The position numbers and the translations under genes are program-made. Positions 19,580-30,718 of a stretch of 64,000 bases of DNA are shown in pieces. The stretch comes from Arctopsyche grandis. Taxonomy: Eukaryota > Arthropoda > Insecta > Trichoptera > Hydropsychidae. The DNA lies in assembly GCF_051622035.1 (NCBI RefSeq), contig NC_135356.1, forward strand, positions 30,108,290 through 30,172,289, given 5' to 3'. Below the pieces are notes generated by a model. That model was not told the DNA's origin. It did no database searches and saw nothing but the letters and a program-made list of their open reading frames with translations. Position 1 is the stretch's first letter. Every line of letters begins with the position of its first letter.

Positions 19580-20652
19580 TGTTACGGGGACGAGTAGGAG
19601 ATTATAATAATTAAAAACATAATTTTGATATGCTTATATTATATTTTCCAAAGCAGTTTGTATTTACAGTAATAAGCTTATACTATTTACGTATAATCAC
19701 AAGTACTAGTTACTTATTAAACAGTTCAGTTCAATCACAAGTTACTAGTTAGCAGTATCGGCTCGTGAGAATTCATAGTAGAGGTTGATTATGGTCAACG
19801 GTGATTAAAAGAAAACAAAAATAGCGTGCATATGTACTATACTAGTAGGCTGCAGCCCCGCAGCCCATGCCGACGACAAAAATAGCATGAATTTGTATTG
19901 TACAGGAAGGTCTGCAGCCCCGCAGCCCATATGGACGAGCCGCCACTGCTAGTTAGGCAGTTAAATCGCAAGTTACTACGTAGGCTGTTTAATCGCAAGT
20001 GCCTTAACAAAGGGCTGGTGGTTGTATATGTATGTATATCAAATCAACCAATCAGAGAACAGTGAAACATATGTATGTATGTCTAAATCCGAATATAGCT
20101 AGAGTTTAACTTTGAAACAAAGTATTTTAATAACAATCTGGGGGAAGAAGTAATACAACTTAAGTTTTTACATACATATGTATGTGTGATATACAGGGTT
20201 TATGTAATAAGTATGCTAGGGGAGAAGTCAATAAATCGTAGTCGTAAGACCATGGCAAAGGTTAAAAGTGGAGTTAAAACAATATCTAGTAATTTTAGAT
20301 CTGAAAAGAAACATGCGTTTGCAATAAAGAACGATGTGGGGTTGACAATTATTACATATATCACTACTTTAAGATATAGAAAAAAAAACATTGAAAATTG
20401 TAAAGACGTGTGTTTTGAATAGACACATTGTTGCAATAATGTGCGTGCTGATAAGACAATAATAACTTAAAATCTGGATAGAAACATACGTTGGCAATAA
20501 AGACCTTTGTGGGGTTGACAATATTATCATTAGTAGAAAAATAGAGTAATGTTGAGATTTGTAAAGACGTGTGTTTCAAATAGACAAGCATACATACATA
20601 TGCTAGCAATAATACGTGTGGGGTGAGTATTTGGGAGAGCATCCACATTACA
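19580..20652 (+). mobile_element. solo LTR, TGTTACGGGG family (LTR-3), 1073 bp
   Basis: Begins TGTTACGGGGACGAG and ends CATCCACATTACA (TG...CA). It is flanked by a perfect 4-bp duplication ATGG (19576-19579 and 20653-20656). The unoccupied site is at about 49530, where GTATGGTAAGCGAG is uninterrupted. A 4-bp duplication suits a Ty3/gypsy-type LTR. Inside, about 165 bp ending in GTAAAGACGTGTGTTT is tandemly duplicated in this copy but single in the copy at 54874. No coding region. Confidence 0.82.
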
Positions 20653-22199
20653 ATGGTAAGCGAGAAAAAAAATTTGTTTCAATCGAAGAAGAGGAGGTTC
20701 GAAATCCTTTTTTATTATTGAATATTATTCCTTAGTCAAGTCGTTAGAAAAGTCAAGCTTTAAACCATAAAAATATACATGTATGTAGTATATCTTTTTT
20801 AAATTTATTTATCGATCGATTTTGGATAAAAATATCGATATAGTATGACATTTATGAATGGAAATTTGAAACAATTACAATATATGTACACGGTTATGTC
20901 GCAGGGCTAATGTAATCGAATGTGAATCGAATGAAATTGATTTCAGATAAGAGAAAAAATAATTTTAAATAAATAATAAGTTGAGGAAATTGTATCAAAA
21001 GTCGATATTCTGAACGGAAAGCAAAACGTCAAAGCGCTGACGTTAACAATGCGTGACGTCACACTTTTCAACCATAGCTCTGTATTTTGAGACCATGTCT
21101 TTTTATTTACAAGCTTTTTTTAACTCTTTATTCTATTGCATAGCGTGTAAACATGTCGTCAATATACTAAGGTATTTCCTAACTTCCATTGTACTATACC
21201 ATCAGATCAATAACAGAAGCAAAAAATATTATTTTTATATGACAGATTTGCTATCTTATAAACGGTAAGCGGACTATTCCGCAAAAGCGATCACGCGCAA
21301 GTCGAAGAATTCAAGGTCTTTAATAATATTACTGTTAGCTTGGCTGTCCATAACATGACGTTGGCAATTAATTTTATCGTCTAATGGTGCTTACGGACTA
21401 AACCAACGACGATTTTGGGCCAACTTTTTAACCAGCAGGATAAAACCAGTAGCGTACAAAATATCTAAATAAAAATTAAATTTAAAAATTGAAATTAAAT
21501 ATCAAAATTAAAACTATTTTTATTATATTAAAATTAAATTCAAATATCAAAATAAAATTATAATCGTTATATTAAAATTAAAATAAAATTATAATCGTTA
21601 TATTAAAATTAAAATAAAATATTGAAAGTTAAAACAGAACATGCCCAATTTAAATAAATTTTCGAGATAATCCTCGACTTTTGTTTGTCGAAGATGTTTT
21701 GACTTACGAAGATACGCACAAAGATCAAAAAAAAATCAAAGAATTATTATTTTTACTTCCCCGTAATGCACAGTTACTGAGAATATATCATGTATTAGTT
21801 TGGGTGATCCAGTGATCGTCGCAATCTGTTGCGTTGTCGGTACATCAATCGAAATTTTTTTAGTCTTCAATTGTTTCTCTCGTCGAAATAAATCAAATAA
21901 TTAAATCCATCTCAGAGGTAAAATTTATCGGATAATGTGTGATTATTGATTTTATTTCGACGAAAGAAAAGAAAACCCTTTGACAAATCACCGACGGTTT
22001 TTTTGTTAAATGTTTCATCGACGGCTGAAATACAGTAGTATATCATGACGACTTTTAAGAAATAATAAGATTTTTTTTCGCTCGTAATCAGAGAAATTAT
22101 AATATTTTTCTGGTTGTAATATTTAATCATCGAACAAATGATTCGATTTACTTTTTTTTCGATTCATAGGCGCCGATTTGATTTTTTTCGATTCAATGG

Positions 22200-22510
22200 A
22201 TTCAAAGTCCCATTGGAGGTGCAAGGGGTGCAGTTTCATGGAGCCCCGCCAGGGGCGCTACAGGGGGCGCGGCCCCATGTCGCCCCGAAGGGGCTGCAGA
22301 GGGGTGCAGCCTCATGGGACGCAGAGGGGCGAAGCCCTTAACAGCAATTGCTCATGGGGGCGCAGAGGAGCGAAGCCATAAAAGGCAATTGCTCATGGGG
22401 GCGCAGAGGGGCGAAGCCCTAAACGGCAAAGGCTCAGGGGGGCACCGAGGGTGAAGCCCGAGAGGACAAAAGGCTCAGGGAGGGTCGAAGGTGAAGCCCT
22501 AGAAGGCAAA
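22200..22510. repeat. GC-rich tandem repeat array
   Basis: Diverged units of roughly 40-47 bp around GGGGCGAAGCCCTAAACGG, with islands rich in GGGCGC. It ends in poly-A/poly-T at 22508-22530. The equivalent block in the other duplication copy (56945-57180) is in reverse orientation. Confidence 0.8.
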
Positions 22511-23164
22511 AAAAAAAATTTTTTTTTTTTAATAAAATGTTTACTATTAGATTAGTCATGTTTAAGCCGTTTTTTATTATAAATACTGAGCGAAGCCGGG
22601 TAATACAGCTAGTATAAAATATATATATACGTATTCGATAAATAAATTTATAATATCAACAACTAACGTATTTTATATTAAAATTTTAGGCATGGGGCTA
22701 AAGGTTTATCCTAGAGAATTACTTACAATTTATACTTATATATTATTACATATAATACGGTCAAATCATGCATTTTGTGTTTTAATAATTAAGTTAAATT
22801 ACTGTTTTACAAATAAATAAGCTTATAATATTATTTTCATATGTGATTAAACGTTGTATTATTGAAAAAAATGTGTGTATTACAAATTAGTAATGGCCCC
22901 CACCCTGCTAATTTTTTCGATCCGCCCCTGCACCTATCAGATACTCTTTGATAGAAAAATTATCAATTTGTGTTTTTTTTTCTTCTAGTATTTCTCTACT
23001 TAACATACATATAGACAGATATTTTGATTAAATCTGAAATTGGATATAATAAGAATTTTTGTGTTAATTGTGAATTTTAATTTAAATAATATATAATAAT
23101 GTTAAAATTATATGACAGAAGGAAAATTAATGATATTTCAATCATGTGTGGTATTCTTAACGAC

Positions 23165-23415
23165 GGTAAACGGACTACTAGTCATATGTAAACCAGTCCC
23201 AGGACAACCGATCGCTCTAGATCGGTCACACGTGATCACCCGTCACACTAAAACTGGTCACGAGAAAACTGGTCACACCGTAAAATCGGTCAACCAGTTT
23301 TCTCGTGACCGATTTTAGGATGTGACCAGTTTTAGTGTGACGGGTGATCACGTGTGACCGATCTAGAGCGACCGGTTGTCCTGTGACCGGTTCACATTTG
23401 ACTAGTAATCACCGA
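23165..23415. mobile_element. palindromic MITE
   Basis: Two arms of about 110-120 bp meet near 23285. Each contains GATCGCTCTAGATCGGTCAC or its complement, and CACTAAAACTGGTCACGAG. The ends are ACTAGTCA-like. A near-identical copy is at about 58300-58550 in duplication copy 2. Confidence 0.8.
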
Positions 23416-23424
23416 ACCCTTAAC

Positions 23425-23660
23425 GGCACCATCGACTGCTCTGAGTTGGTGAGTTTAGTGAGCTTCCATGTGCCGGCTACATCAATTAGATGTAACCATC
23501 TTTTTGATATTCTTCTCACCTGAGGCACGTACCAATTTAATGCTTTCGTCCCCTGTCACCAGGGGCATCAAGCTCCTCAACCAGATTTCTATTAGATTGG
23601 ATTTGTTTAATCTAAAATATACTGATCTGTTTGAGGTATTTTTTAGTTTGAGAACATAGC
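23425..23660 (+). pseudogene. LINE C-terminal fragment, frameshifted
   Basis: One frame gives ELVSLVSFHVPATSIR (about 23437-23484). A second, shifted frame gives SPEARTNLMLSSPVTR and then LFNLKYTDLF. This resembles the C-terminal segment of jockey/R1-like LINE proteins, which carry an ARTN...SP..R...LFN pattern. An AT-rich TTTTTATATT-like tail follows (23690-23890). Related copies are at 37905-38140 and 58565-58800. Broken by the frameshift and stops; family assignment is tentative. Confidence 0.5.
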
Positions 23661-23895
23661 ACCTTATAACATATTATATTTTTATATTCATATTTTTACA
23701 TTTTTATATTTTAAAATTTTTATATTTTTATGTTTCATATTTTTTATATTTTTATTTTTCATATTTTTATATTTCATGTTTTTACAATTTTGTATTTTAA
23801 TATTTTATATTTTTATATCTTACATTTATTTTTTAATTAATATATAATAATAATATGATATAATAATAATAATATAAAATAATAATAATTCATTT

Positions 23896-24351
23896 TGTAA
23901 CGCGACGTTCTCCCAAGTGTCCCTTAAGTTGGTAGCGGTGGTAACCTTTAGGTTGGCACCAACTACTTTACCGCGCGAAACACACTACCCGCCTCGAGAA
24001 GGATCGAGACGTGGCCTCTTCTTCGCCAGCTTCCAACCGGGAAGGACCTCCCTCCAGCACCTCCGCCGAGCGTCTTCAGAGACGCCCAGAGGTCGCCATC
24101 TTGTGTCCACACGAGGCAGTACGGAGTTTGTCTCCTGCCTCCCCCTCCCGCTGCTGTGACGAAACCCCAGGGCCAGCTTCTGGAGAAGCTGTTATCAACG
24201 CACACGACTTGCAGTCAGGAACCTCCCCGACTATATACATTTATACAAATATCCCAAGGTTAGTCCACGTTTCCACCTAACTTGACTCTTTGGAAGAATA
24301 ACGATATATCACGCCCTCTGCATAAAGACGCGCGTAATATCGTTCATTACA
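23896..24351 (+). mobile_element. solo LTR, TGTAACGCGACG family (LTR-2), 456 bp
   Basis: Begins TGTAACGCGACGTTC and ends CGTTCATTACA. It is flanked by the 4-bp duplication ATTT (23892-23895 and 24352-24355). Duplication copy 2 preserves the empty site near 59428 as TTCATTTTCTTTTTATG. It is much more GC-rich than its surroundings. The open frames within it have no recognisable product. Confidence 0.83.
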
Positions 24352-24427
24352 ATTTTCTTTTTATGTAACCATAGTGACGACTTGGAGTCGATCTGTAAAG
24401 TCGCTATGGCAAATTTGTAAATAAATA

Positions 24428-24570
24428 AATATGCCCAGGTTTACCACTAATTACTCATTGAACTCAGCTATGTTAAGACTGCACAGACTTGGAAATGAAT
24501 TATCCATGGTCGATTTATTCAATGTTAGTAAATGCAACATGAAATCCGTTCTATTGAAACTTTTTTTTAG
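24428..24570 (+). pseudogene. LINE C-terminal tail fragment
   Basis: Encodes RFTTNYSLNSAMLRLHRLGN, then DLFNVSKC. This matches the pattern seen at the extreme C terminus of several insect LINE ORF2 proteins (R-TNY...LFN-S). Nothing upstream extends it. Near-identical copy at 59504-59640; partial copy near 38403. Fragment only. Confidence 0.45.
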
Positions 24571-25518
24571 TATAATGTTGTTTATTTTGTATTATATGTG
24601 TATGTGTATTACATTTGCGTGTGCATGCTTGCATTCGTGTGTGTGTGTACAAATGTGTATGCAAGCGAGCGTATGTATGCATGTATGCATTATTCTAGTT
24701 ATTGATTTTTCTGTTGTATTTCATTGTAATTTTTTTTTTAACCGGCAATGTGATTCGCTCGGTTGACCGTTCAATACTCCGAGACGATTCACTGTAAATT
24801 CGCCTAATGCAATTCGCCGAATTCGAGTATACCTAAGCGAGTGGCAGCGTTAACACTAGCGGTGGATACCGCGGTATTTGACGGCGTGGAAACATACAGC
24901 GTGTTCCAATTTTTCACCAATCCGCGAGCCACACGACGCCCCTCCATAGCTCGCGCAGTACCCCTAGGATTGCCTTGGGGGGATGTCGTCGATATTTCAG
25001 AGAGCGTGTCGCGAACATATTTACGACATTTGCTCGGCTCATTACTTTATTCAATTATCTTTCTATTTACCCGGCTTCGCTCGGTATTTGTAATATAAAC
25101 CGCTTAAACATGGCCAATCTAATGTGGCAGCTCCCCAGGTACAAGGTGTGATACCGCTTCTTCTGTCATAACAAAATGCAGTGCATAACCATCACCTCAT
25201 AACCACTTTATTGTTCAATTATCGTACTCTACTCATAACTGGTCATCTAAACACGCAACTTTTATTGTTCGCAGCACACCCACAACACAGCCTTCTACGA
25301 ATCGAAATTCCAAGCGAGATGACATGTCTAAACTACACCGTCACTTCTCTCGCCCTTCTCCATATATATGTATATACATATATGGGGGTGGTATATGAGT
25401 ACAAATATATATATATTGATTAGGTAATATCGGACCATTTACAGAAGATAGAATATGTAAAATCAAAATTGTTTTATTTTAAAAAACGGACAGATTTATA
25501 GAATTCACAAATATCAAA

Positions 25519-25779
25519 ATGTCAATATTGAAGTACCTACCTAGTTCGTTTTGTGACCCTCATTTATTAAAAAATGTTGCTAATTTATTGAAAAATGTGA
25601 TTTTCAGGAAAGAGTTGAAAAAAATAGAGCAATCTAAAAGGTCGGGCTGCGGAGCTGATGAGATATATATATATACCATCATCCTCGACATTTCACGAAC
25701 TGAGCTTTTTGGCCAACGTAGAGAAACCCGTGCTGACTATGGTAATCATCTTGATTATATTACTACTTTTGGAAAATAA
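25519..25779 (+). pseudogene. MADF-domain-like fragment in palindrome left arm
   Basis: An 86-codon open frame. Residues around 30-50 (FRKELKKIEQSKRSGCGADE, then IY) resemble the C-terminal half of MADF DNA-binding domains found in transposon-derived insect proteins. The first helices of the domain and the aromatic residues normally following are missing, so this is a remnant. The identical frame occurs inverted in the right arm. Confidence 0.5.
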
Positions 25780-27041
25780 TTTATTTATTAGGTACTATTC
25801 GACGACATCAACTTTAGTCTCGGCCCGATGATCAAGAAGTATATAAAGGTAAAAATAAAAACCAAAGTAATATAAAAACTTTATTTATATTACTTATTAT
25901 ATAGTAAACATTTTACATAAACAAAAAAACAAATTATAATGAAATACAATAATAAAGGAGGTATGTAAAAAATAAATGATGACTAGATGATTATGTTTAT
26001 GTGTGATGTTGTTTGATGTTTTATAAAATTTTTTGAAGCCAACCCTTCTGTTATTCGTATACCCGGATTGTATTTAATATTTTTAGGAATGTGGATAATT
26101 GGCGGACGTTTGGTAATGTGTGTTGATGGTTCCAACCCTTCTATTATGATGGTTCCAACCCTTCTATATGACATGGTTATATCTAGTCACCGGACCCAGA
26201 AGGTGCCGCGTATTGTTCAAAGGTTGTAAATGCATTGTTAAAGGTTTGCGGAACCTTTTTTACAAAGGATTTACAACAATGTATAGCACTGTGACTATCC
26301 TACCTCTAGTTATATCGCACTATCATCGAAAATCACCATAAGCTAGGGTTGCCAAGTGTCATGGACAAAAAAAGAGAACATTTAACAAAAAAATGTTTAT
26401 TTTACAATTTTCTTTATAATTGTGCGGGAAAAGATTATATCTATAAGGCCGGTCATACCGTGAGTATGTACCGTTTACCATGCACCCTCTTTTTTTGATA
26501 TTTCGACTTAAGATCTTTCGATTTTCGATCTTTGCGTTTTCGGTAATATCAGATTCCGGCTCGTCACGTAGACCCCCATAAGGCTAAGGTATCACAATAA
26601 TTTTTAAAACAAATTTACACAAAAGTCCAATTATCTCAAAGGAAATATTATATGACTTATTCCACTTTCATAATAACCGGAATATACATATGTAGTTAGG
26701 AACTTAAAAAGTGCGCTTAAAAATTAATTGTTGAATTTAATCATCTTCATTCTCACTCAATTTCATCACCTCTGTTGCTATATTTATTTATACACTGCTA
26801 ATTTGATTCAAAAGTTTCTTATTTTCTTTATAAAATTCTAAACTATCCCATGTACGCGTTCGATGAATGCCACGTTTTTTCTAATATGTATCTAAAAAAA
26901 CCACGTCCCACATTCACCGCTGTCTGATTTCGCCCTCATGCCATCTTCATGGTGTTTAATGTTGTTTTCAGTCCATTGTCGAATTACTATCATCGGGCCG
27001 AGACTAAAGTTGATGTCGTCGAATAGTACCTAATAAATAAA

Positions 27042-27302
27042 TTATTTTCCAAAAGTAGTAATATAATCAAGATGATTACCATAGTCAGCACGGGTTTCTC
27101 TACGTTGGCCAAAAAGCTCAGTTCGTGAAATGTCGAGGATGATGGTATATATATATATCTCATCAGCTCCGCAGCCCGACCTTTTAGATTGCTCTATTTT
27201 TTTCAACTCTTTCCTGAAAATCACATTTTTCAATAAATTAGCAACATTTTTTAATAAATGAGGGTCACAAAACGAACTAGGTAGGTACTTCAATATTGAC
27301 AT
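27042..27302 (-). pseudogene. MADF-domain-like fragment in palindrome right arm
   Basis: The same 86-codon frame as at 25519-25779, on the opposite strand and identical in translation. It is part of the inverted repeat and has no independent evidence of function. Confidence 0.5.
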
Positions 27303-27977
27303 TTTGATATTTGTGAATTCTATAAATCTGTCCGTTTTTTAAAATAAAACAATTTTGATTTTACATATTCTATCTTCTGTAAATGGTCCGATATTACCTA
27401 ATCAATATATATATATTTGTACTCATATACCACCCCCATATATGTATATACATATATATGGAGAAGGGCGAGAGAAGTGACGGTGTAGTTTAGACATGTC
27501 ATCTCGCTTGGAATTTCGATTCGTAGAAGGCTGTGTTGTGGGTGTGCTGCGAAAAATAAAAGTTGCGTGTTTAGATGACCAGTTATGAGTAGAGTACGAT
27601 AATTGAACAATAAAGTGGTTATGAGGTGATGGTTATGCACTGCATTTTGTTATGACAGAAGAAGCGGTATCACACCTTGTACCTGGGGAGCTGCCACATT
27701 AGATTGGCCATGTTTAAGCGGTTTATATTACAAATACCGAGCGAAGCCGGGTAAATAGAAAGATAATTGAATAAAGTAATGAGCCGAGCAAATGTCGTAA
27801 ATATGTTCGCGACACGCTCTCTGAAATATCGACGACATCCCCCCAAGGCAATCCTAGGGGTACTGCCCGAGCTATGGAGGGGCGTCGTGTGGCTCGCGGA
27901 TTGGTGAAAAATTGGAACACGCTGTATGTTTCCACGCCGTCAAATACCGCGGTATCCACCGCTAGTGTTAACGCTGC

Positions 27978-28522
27978 CATTAGTGGAATGGCATTAGGTG
28001 AATTGATTTAGGTTTATTGCATTCGACCAATTTACCTGCTCCCCAATAGGGGACAAAGCAAAATGCGTCAGTGTTAGCTAGAAGGTTCGAGTGAGTACAC
28101 TTCAATATTTCACGTGCCATAATACATTAAAATATTTCATATTATACAAATATCTCTTCCAGGTGAAGAAATGGTGGTCTAATTGGACAATCTTTTGAAT
28201 CCGCTGTTTCTCACATTCACATTCTTCGGTACATCTGGAGAAAATCATTTGCGAAGACTGTTGCTTTGCTGTTCTTAAGACAGGACTGCTCTGACGTGAG
28301 GTCATTGGAGATTTTTCACAAAAATGTATGTATAAGTAGAAACGGAGTCTTGCTACATAATTTTAAAAGTACTTAAATCAATATCTATACTATTTCGTTT
28401 TTTCAGAAGAATTCAACATGGAAGATTCACCGAGTGCACTATCTTTTGAATCCGTTGTTTCGGCACATCAACTTTAGATAGTCTTTAATTAATATTATGT
28501 ATTAGATGTATTTTGAACATTT
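27978..28522 (+). repeat. large direct duplication, copy 1 (right part)
   Basis: Matches 63456-64000 almost base for base (for example ATTAGGTGAATTGATTTAGG in both) and may continue beyond the window end. It contains on the minus strand the repeat also found at 15940-16380. The 67-codon minus-strand frame at 28102-28305 is identical in the second copy but matches no known family. Confidence 0.85.
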
Positions 28523-29147
28523 ACAAGGATTGGTAATAGGTTTATATATAGATCGAATTCATTCACATTTTAAGTAGGCCTATTACCCATAATGTACAAA
28601 CTTTATAAGTCACATGTGAATATAACTGTTATATGTATATAAATAAAAATGATTAAAAAAAATTGATTGTTTGACAAAACACTTATTACACACATCTTTA
28701 TAATGTACGCATAGGAATCATTGATTTGAAAAAAACTAGATATATTTGGGTTATATATTCCCCAAGGTACTCACTCACATTTAACATTTTTATAAACGAT
28801 ATATAATAAATATATTTAAAGATGCTAAAACATTTTTCTCAATCTATATTCCATTCAGACACATTTAACAATGGCTGATATTTTATGTTTAAAATATTTT
28901 GTGATATTATACAAAAAAAAATTTTGAACAATAACTTGAGCGAGTTTCCTTAACATTGGTGCTCGAACTTGTAACGAAAACGTTCTCAGCCATTATTGAA
29001 TTTTTTTTTTTATATTCCTCAAACACATATGTAGATATATCGGTAGTCATGGTTTAAAACAACAAATAAATATAAGTCATAAAGTATACTTTCAATAAAT
29101 TTATTCTAGTAAATATGTCATTTCTAACTAAGTTTGCTCCTTGTGGT
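28523..29147. other. non-coding AT-rich stretch
   Basis: No coding exon, structured repeat or RNA gene recognised. The left part may belong to the large duplication, whose other copy is cut by the window end. Confidence 0.5.
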
Positions 29148-29179
29148 TGTTACGGGGACAAGTAGGAGATGGTGTAGAA
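29148..29179 (+). mobile_element. 5' head of an LTR-3 copy, interrupted
   Basis: TGTTACGGGGACAAGTAGGAG matches the LTR-3 head. The match stops where CAGGCCTGGGCAAACTGC begins at 29180, so a hAT element appears to have inserted about 32 bp into this LTR. The rest of the LTR was not found on the other side. Confidence 0.6.
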
Positions 29180-30650
29180 CAGGCCTGGGCAAACTGCGGC
29201 CCGCGTGATTATTTCCAAATTACTTATTTTCCTTCAATATTTTTAAAATAGTGTTTATTCATTTTTTTTAATATATCCGCGAAGTGATTATAATACAATC
29301 CCATGTATTGTAATGTATCCGTGAGTATAATTTATTATAATGCAATCACATTTATCGACTTGTGACTTGTCACGGGGTTGGGTTGTGCTGATAGTCTTAT
29401 CTGCAATTCGTGCGATTCGAATTAGCGCGGTAAGTCCTACGAAGTGGGCTTTTTTTTTACCTAAATTCATGGTAATTCCATTGTGAATCATCCATTCGCC
29501 AGATGTTAAATCATAAAAATAATCCCCAAGCCTTTTTTGACCATTTTGTGAGTAGTCATTTTGTGGCCAGTCATTTTGTGAGTGACTGGCCAACACGGGT
29601 AGTGACTTCATGCTACTTTGCAAACAAATAACTCCCTTTACGGCTCCAAGGTATTTCCAATTTTTTTTAATTATATTGTATATATCCTAGACTCTAGGTA
29701 TAATTATATATAATAGATATAATTCTCTAGGACCTAGAGAATTATAGATAATCTTATTGTTTCCGGAGAAATTGTTAGATAATTATTTAGAAAACCATAA
29801 TATTTCTGACAATTCTTGTGCCTCTATTAAATATTACTCCAATATAATCAATTAAATAATCTTCAATATCAAATAATCTTCCTAATGATCAATTAGAATC
29901 AACTTAACACAACATCACAAAATACTGTAGTCATTTTTACTCTGTAATAATTTTAGTACTTTCGATTAACTTTTAGAATGAATAAAAAACGAAGAACGTC
30001 GCATGTTTAATAAAGAATGGAATACAAAATACTTTTTCGTTCAACTGAAAAAGAAGGCTATTTGTCTTATTTGCCAGGAAAGCGTTTCTGTTTTAAAAGA
30101 ATACAACATAAAAAGACATTTTACTACTAAACATTGTGAATTTGTTGCAAATCTAACCGAAGATTCGATCCTGATTATAATTTAATTGCACTTCATTGTA
30201 TTATACATCAGCAAGTCTTGTGCAAAAACGTATTAAAAGTTGATCACGTAACATCACGTGTTATTAAGCTTGTCAATTTAATCCGATCACAGACAATTTA
30301 TCAGCTTTCTTGAAGATCTTGATGCAGAGTACACAGATATTCCTTTTCACAGTCATATTCGATGGTTAAGTTTAGGGAAAGTACTTCAAAGAGTGTGGAA
30401 ATTAAAGGATGATATCATTTTATTTTTAGAAATGAAACATATTACTGATTTTCCCGAATTCACTAACAATGACTGGCTTTGTGATTTTGCTTTTACTTTG
30501 GACATCATAAACACACCTGAACACTTTCAACTGCATTTTACAGGGTAAAAATGTATATGCTCACAATTCGATAAAAAGAATGCATTTAATTTAAAACTCC
30601 AACTGTTTCAACGTCAAATATTAATTAAGAAACTGGATCACTTCCCAACG
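29180..30650 (+). pseudogene. decayed hAT element with GTF2IRD2-like transposase remnants
   Basis: The left terminus CAGGCCTGGGCAAACTGCGG is hAT-like. From 30003 a frame encodes a BED-like zinc finger (CLICQESVSVLKEYNIKRHF, then TTKH). After a frameshift and stops, about 30307-30545 encodes FLEDLDAEYTDIPFHSHIRW and LSLGKVLQRVWKLKDDIILF, ending in LHFTG and a stop. The HSHIRWLS...KVL signature and the N-terminal finger are those of GTF2IRD2/ZBED-type hAT transposases. The catalytic region is largely missing and there are several stops, so it is inactive. The right terminus is not identifiable. Confidence 0.65.
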
Positions 30651-30718
30651 AATGGTAAGCGAGAAAAAATATGTTTCAATATCTGGAGGTTCGAAATCCT
30701 TTTTTATTATTGAATATT

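Larger units (their letters stand above)
17201..24844 (+). repeat. large direct duplication, copy 1 (left part)
   Basis: Near-identical over most of its length to 52548-59905 in the same orientation. The block is a mosaic of nested elements. Both copies carry the same LTR at the same position (19580 / 54874), the same GACCTGCT tract, the same palindromic MITE (23165 / 58300) and the same LINE tails. Differences: copy 1 alone has the solo LTR at 23896; copy 2 alone has the solo LTR at 58999 and a hAT coding fragment at 57484; the GC-rich array is inverted between copies. Small open frames (17914-18111 minus, 18423-18686 plus) are conserved between copies, but I recognise no family. A roughly 340-bp segment at 17201 recurs at 22767 within the block. 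Confidence 0.88.
24842..27979. mobile_element. foldback element / large palindrome with about 991-bp arms
   Basis: Left arm 24842-25832 and right arm 26989-27979 are inverted copies. I saw only two differences: near 24956 (GCTCGCGCAG against GCTCGGGCAG in the complement) and near 25266 (TTATTG against TTATTT). The loop is 25833-26988. The outer ends read TGGCAGCGTTAACACTAGCG. Each arm holds the dispersed tail motif CCCGGCTTCGCTCGGTATTTG and a MADF-like coding remnant. Shorter relatives lie at about 38848-39130 and 40368-40620. It occupies the place that holds unrelated DNA in the second duplication copy. Confidence 0.85.

Noticed and set aside
17201-23105. LTR pair formed by the direct repeats at 17201 and 22767 (about 340 bp)
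   Set aside because: No TG...CA ends, no target duplication, no primer-binding site and no retroelement coding region between them.
24841-25098. 85-codon frame repeated in both palindrome arms
   Set aside because: Identity is explained by the inverted repeat. The sequence matches the repeat tail, and the frame breaks in the related copies at 38848 and 40368.
28102-28305. Conserved 67-72-codon frame in three copies (16114, 28102, 63580)
   Set aside because: Occurs only in a dispersed repeat, differs in its ends between copies, and matches no family I know.
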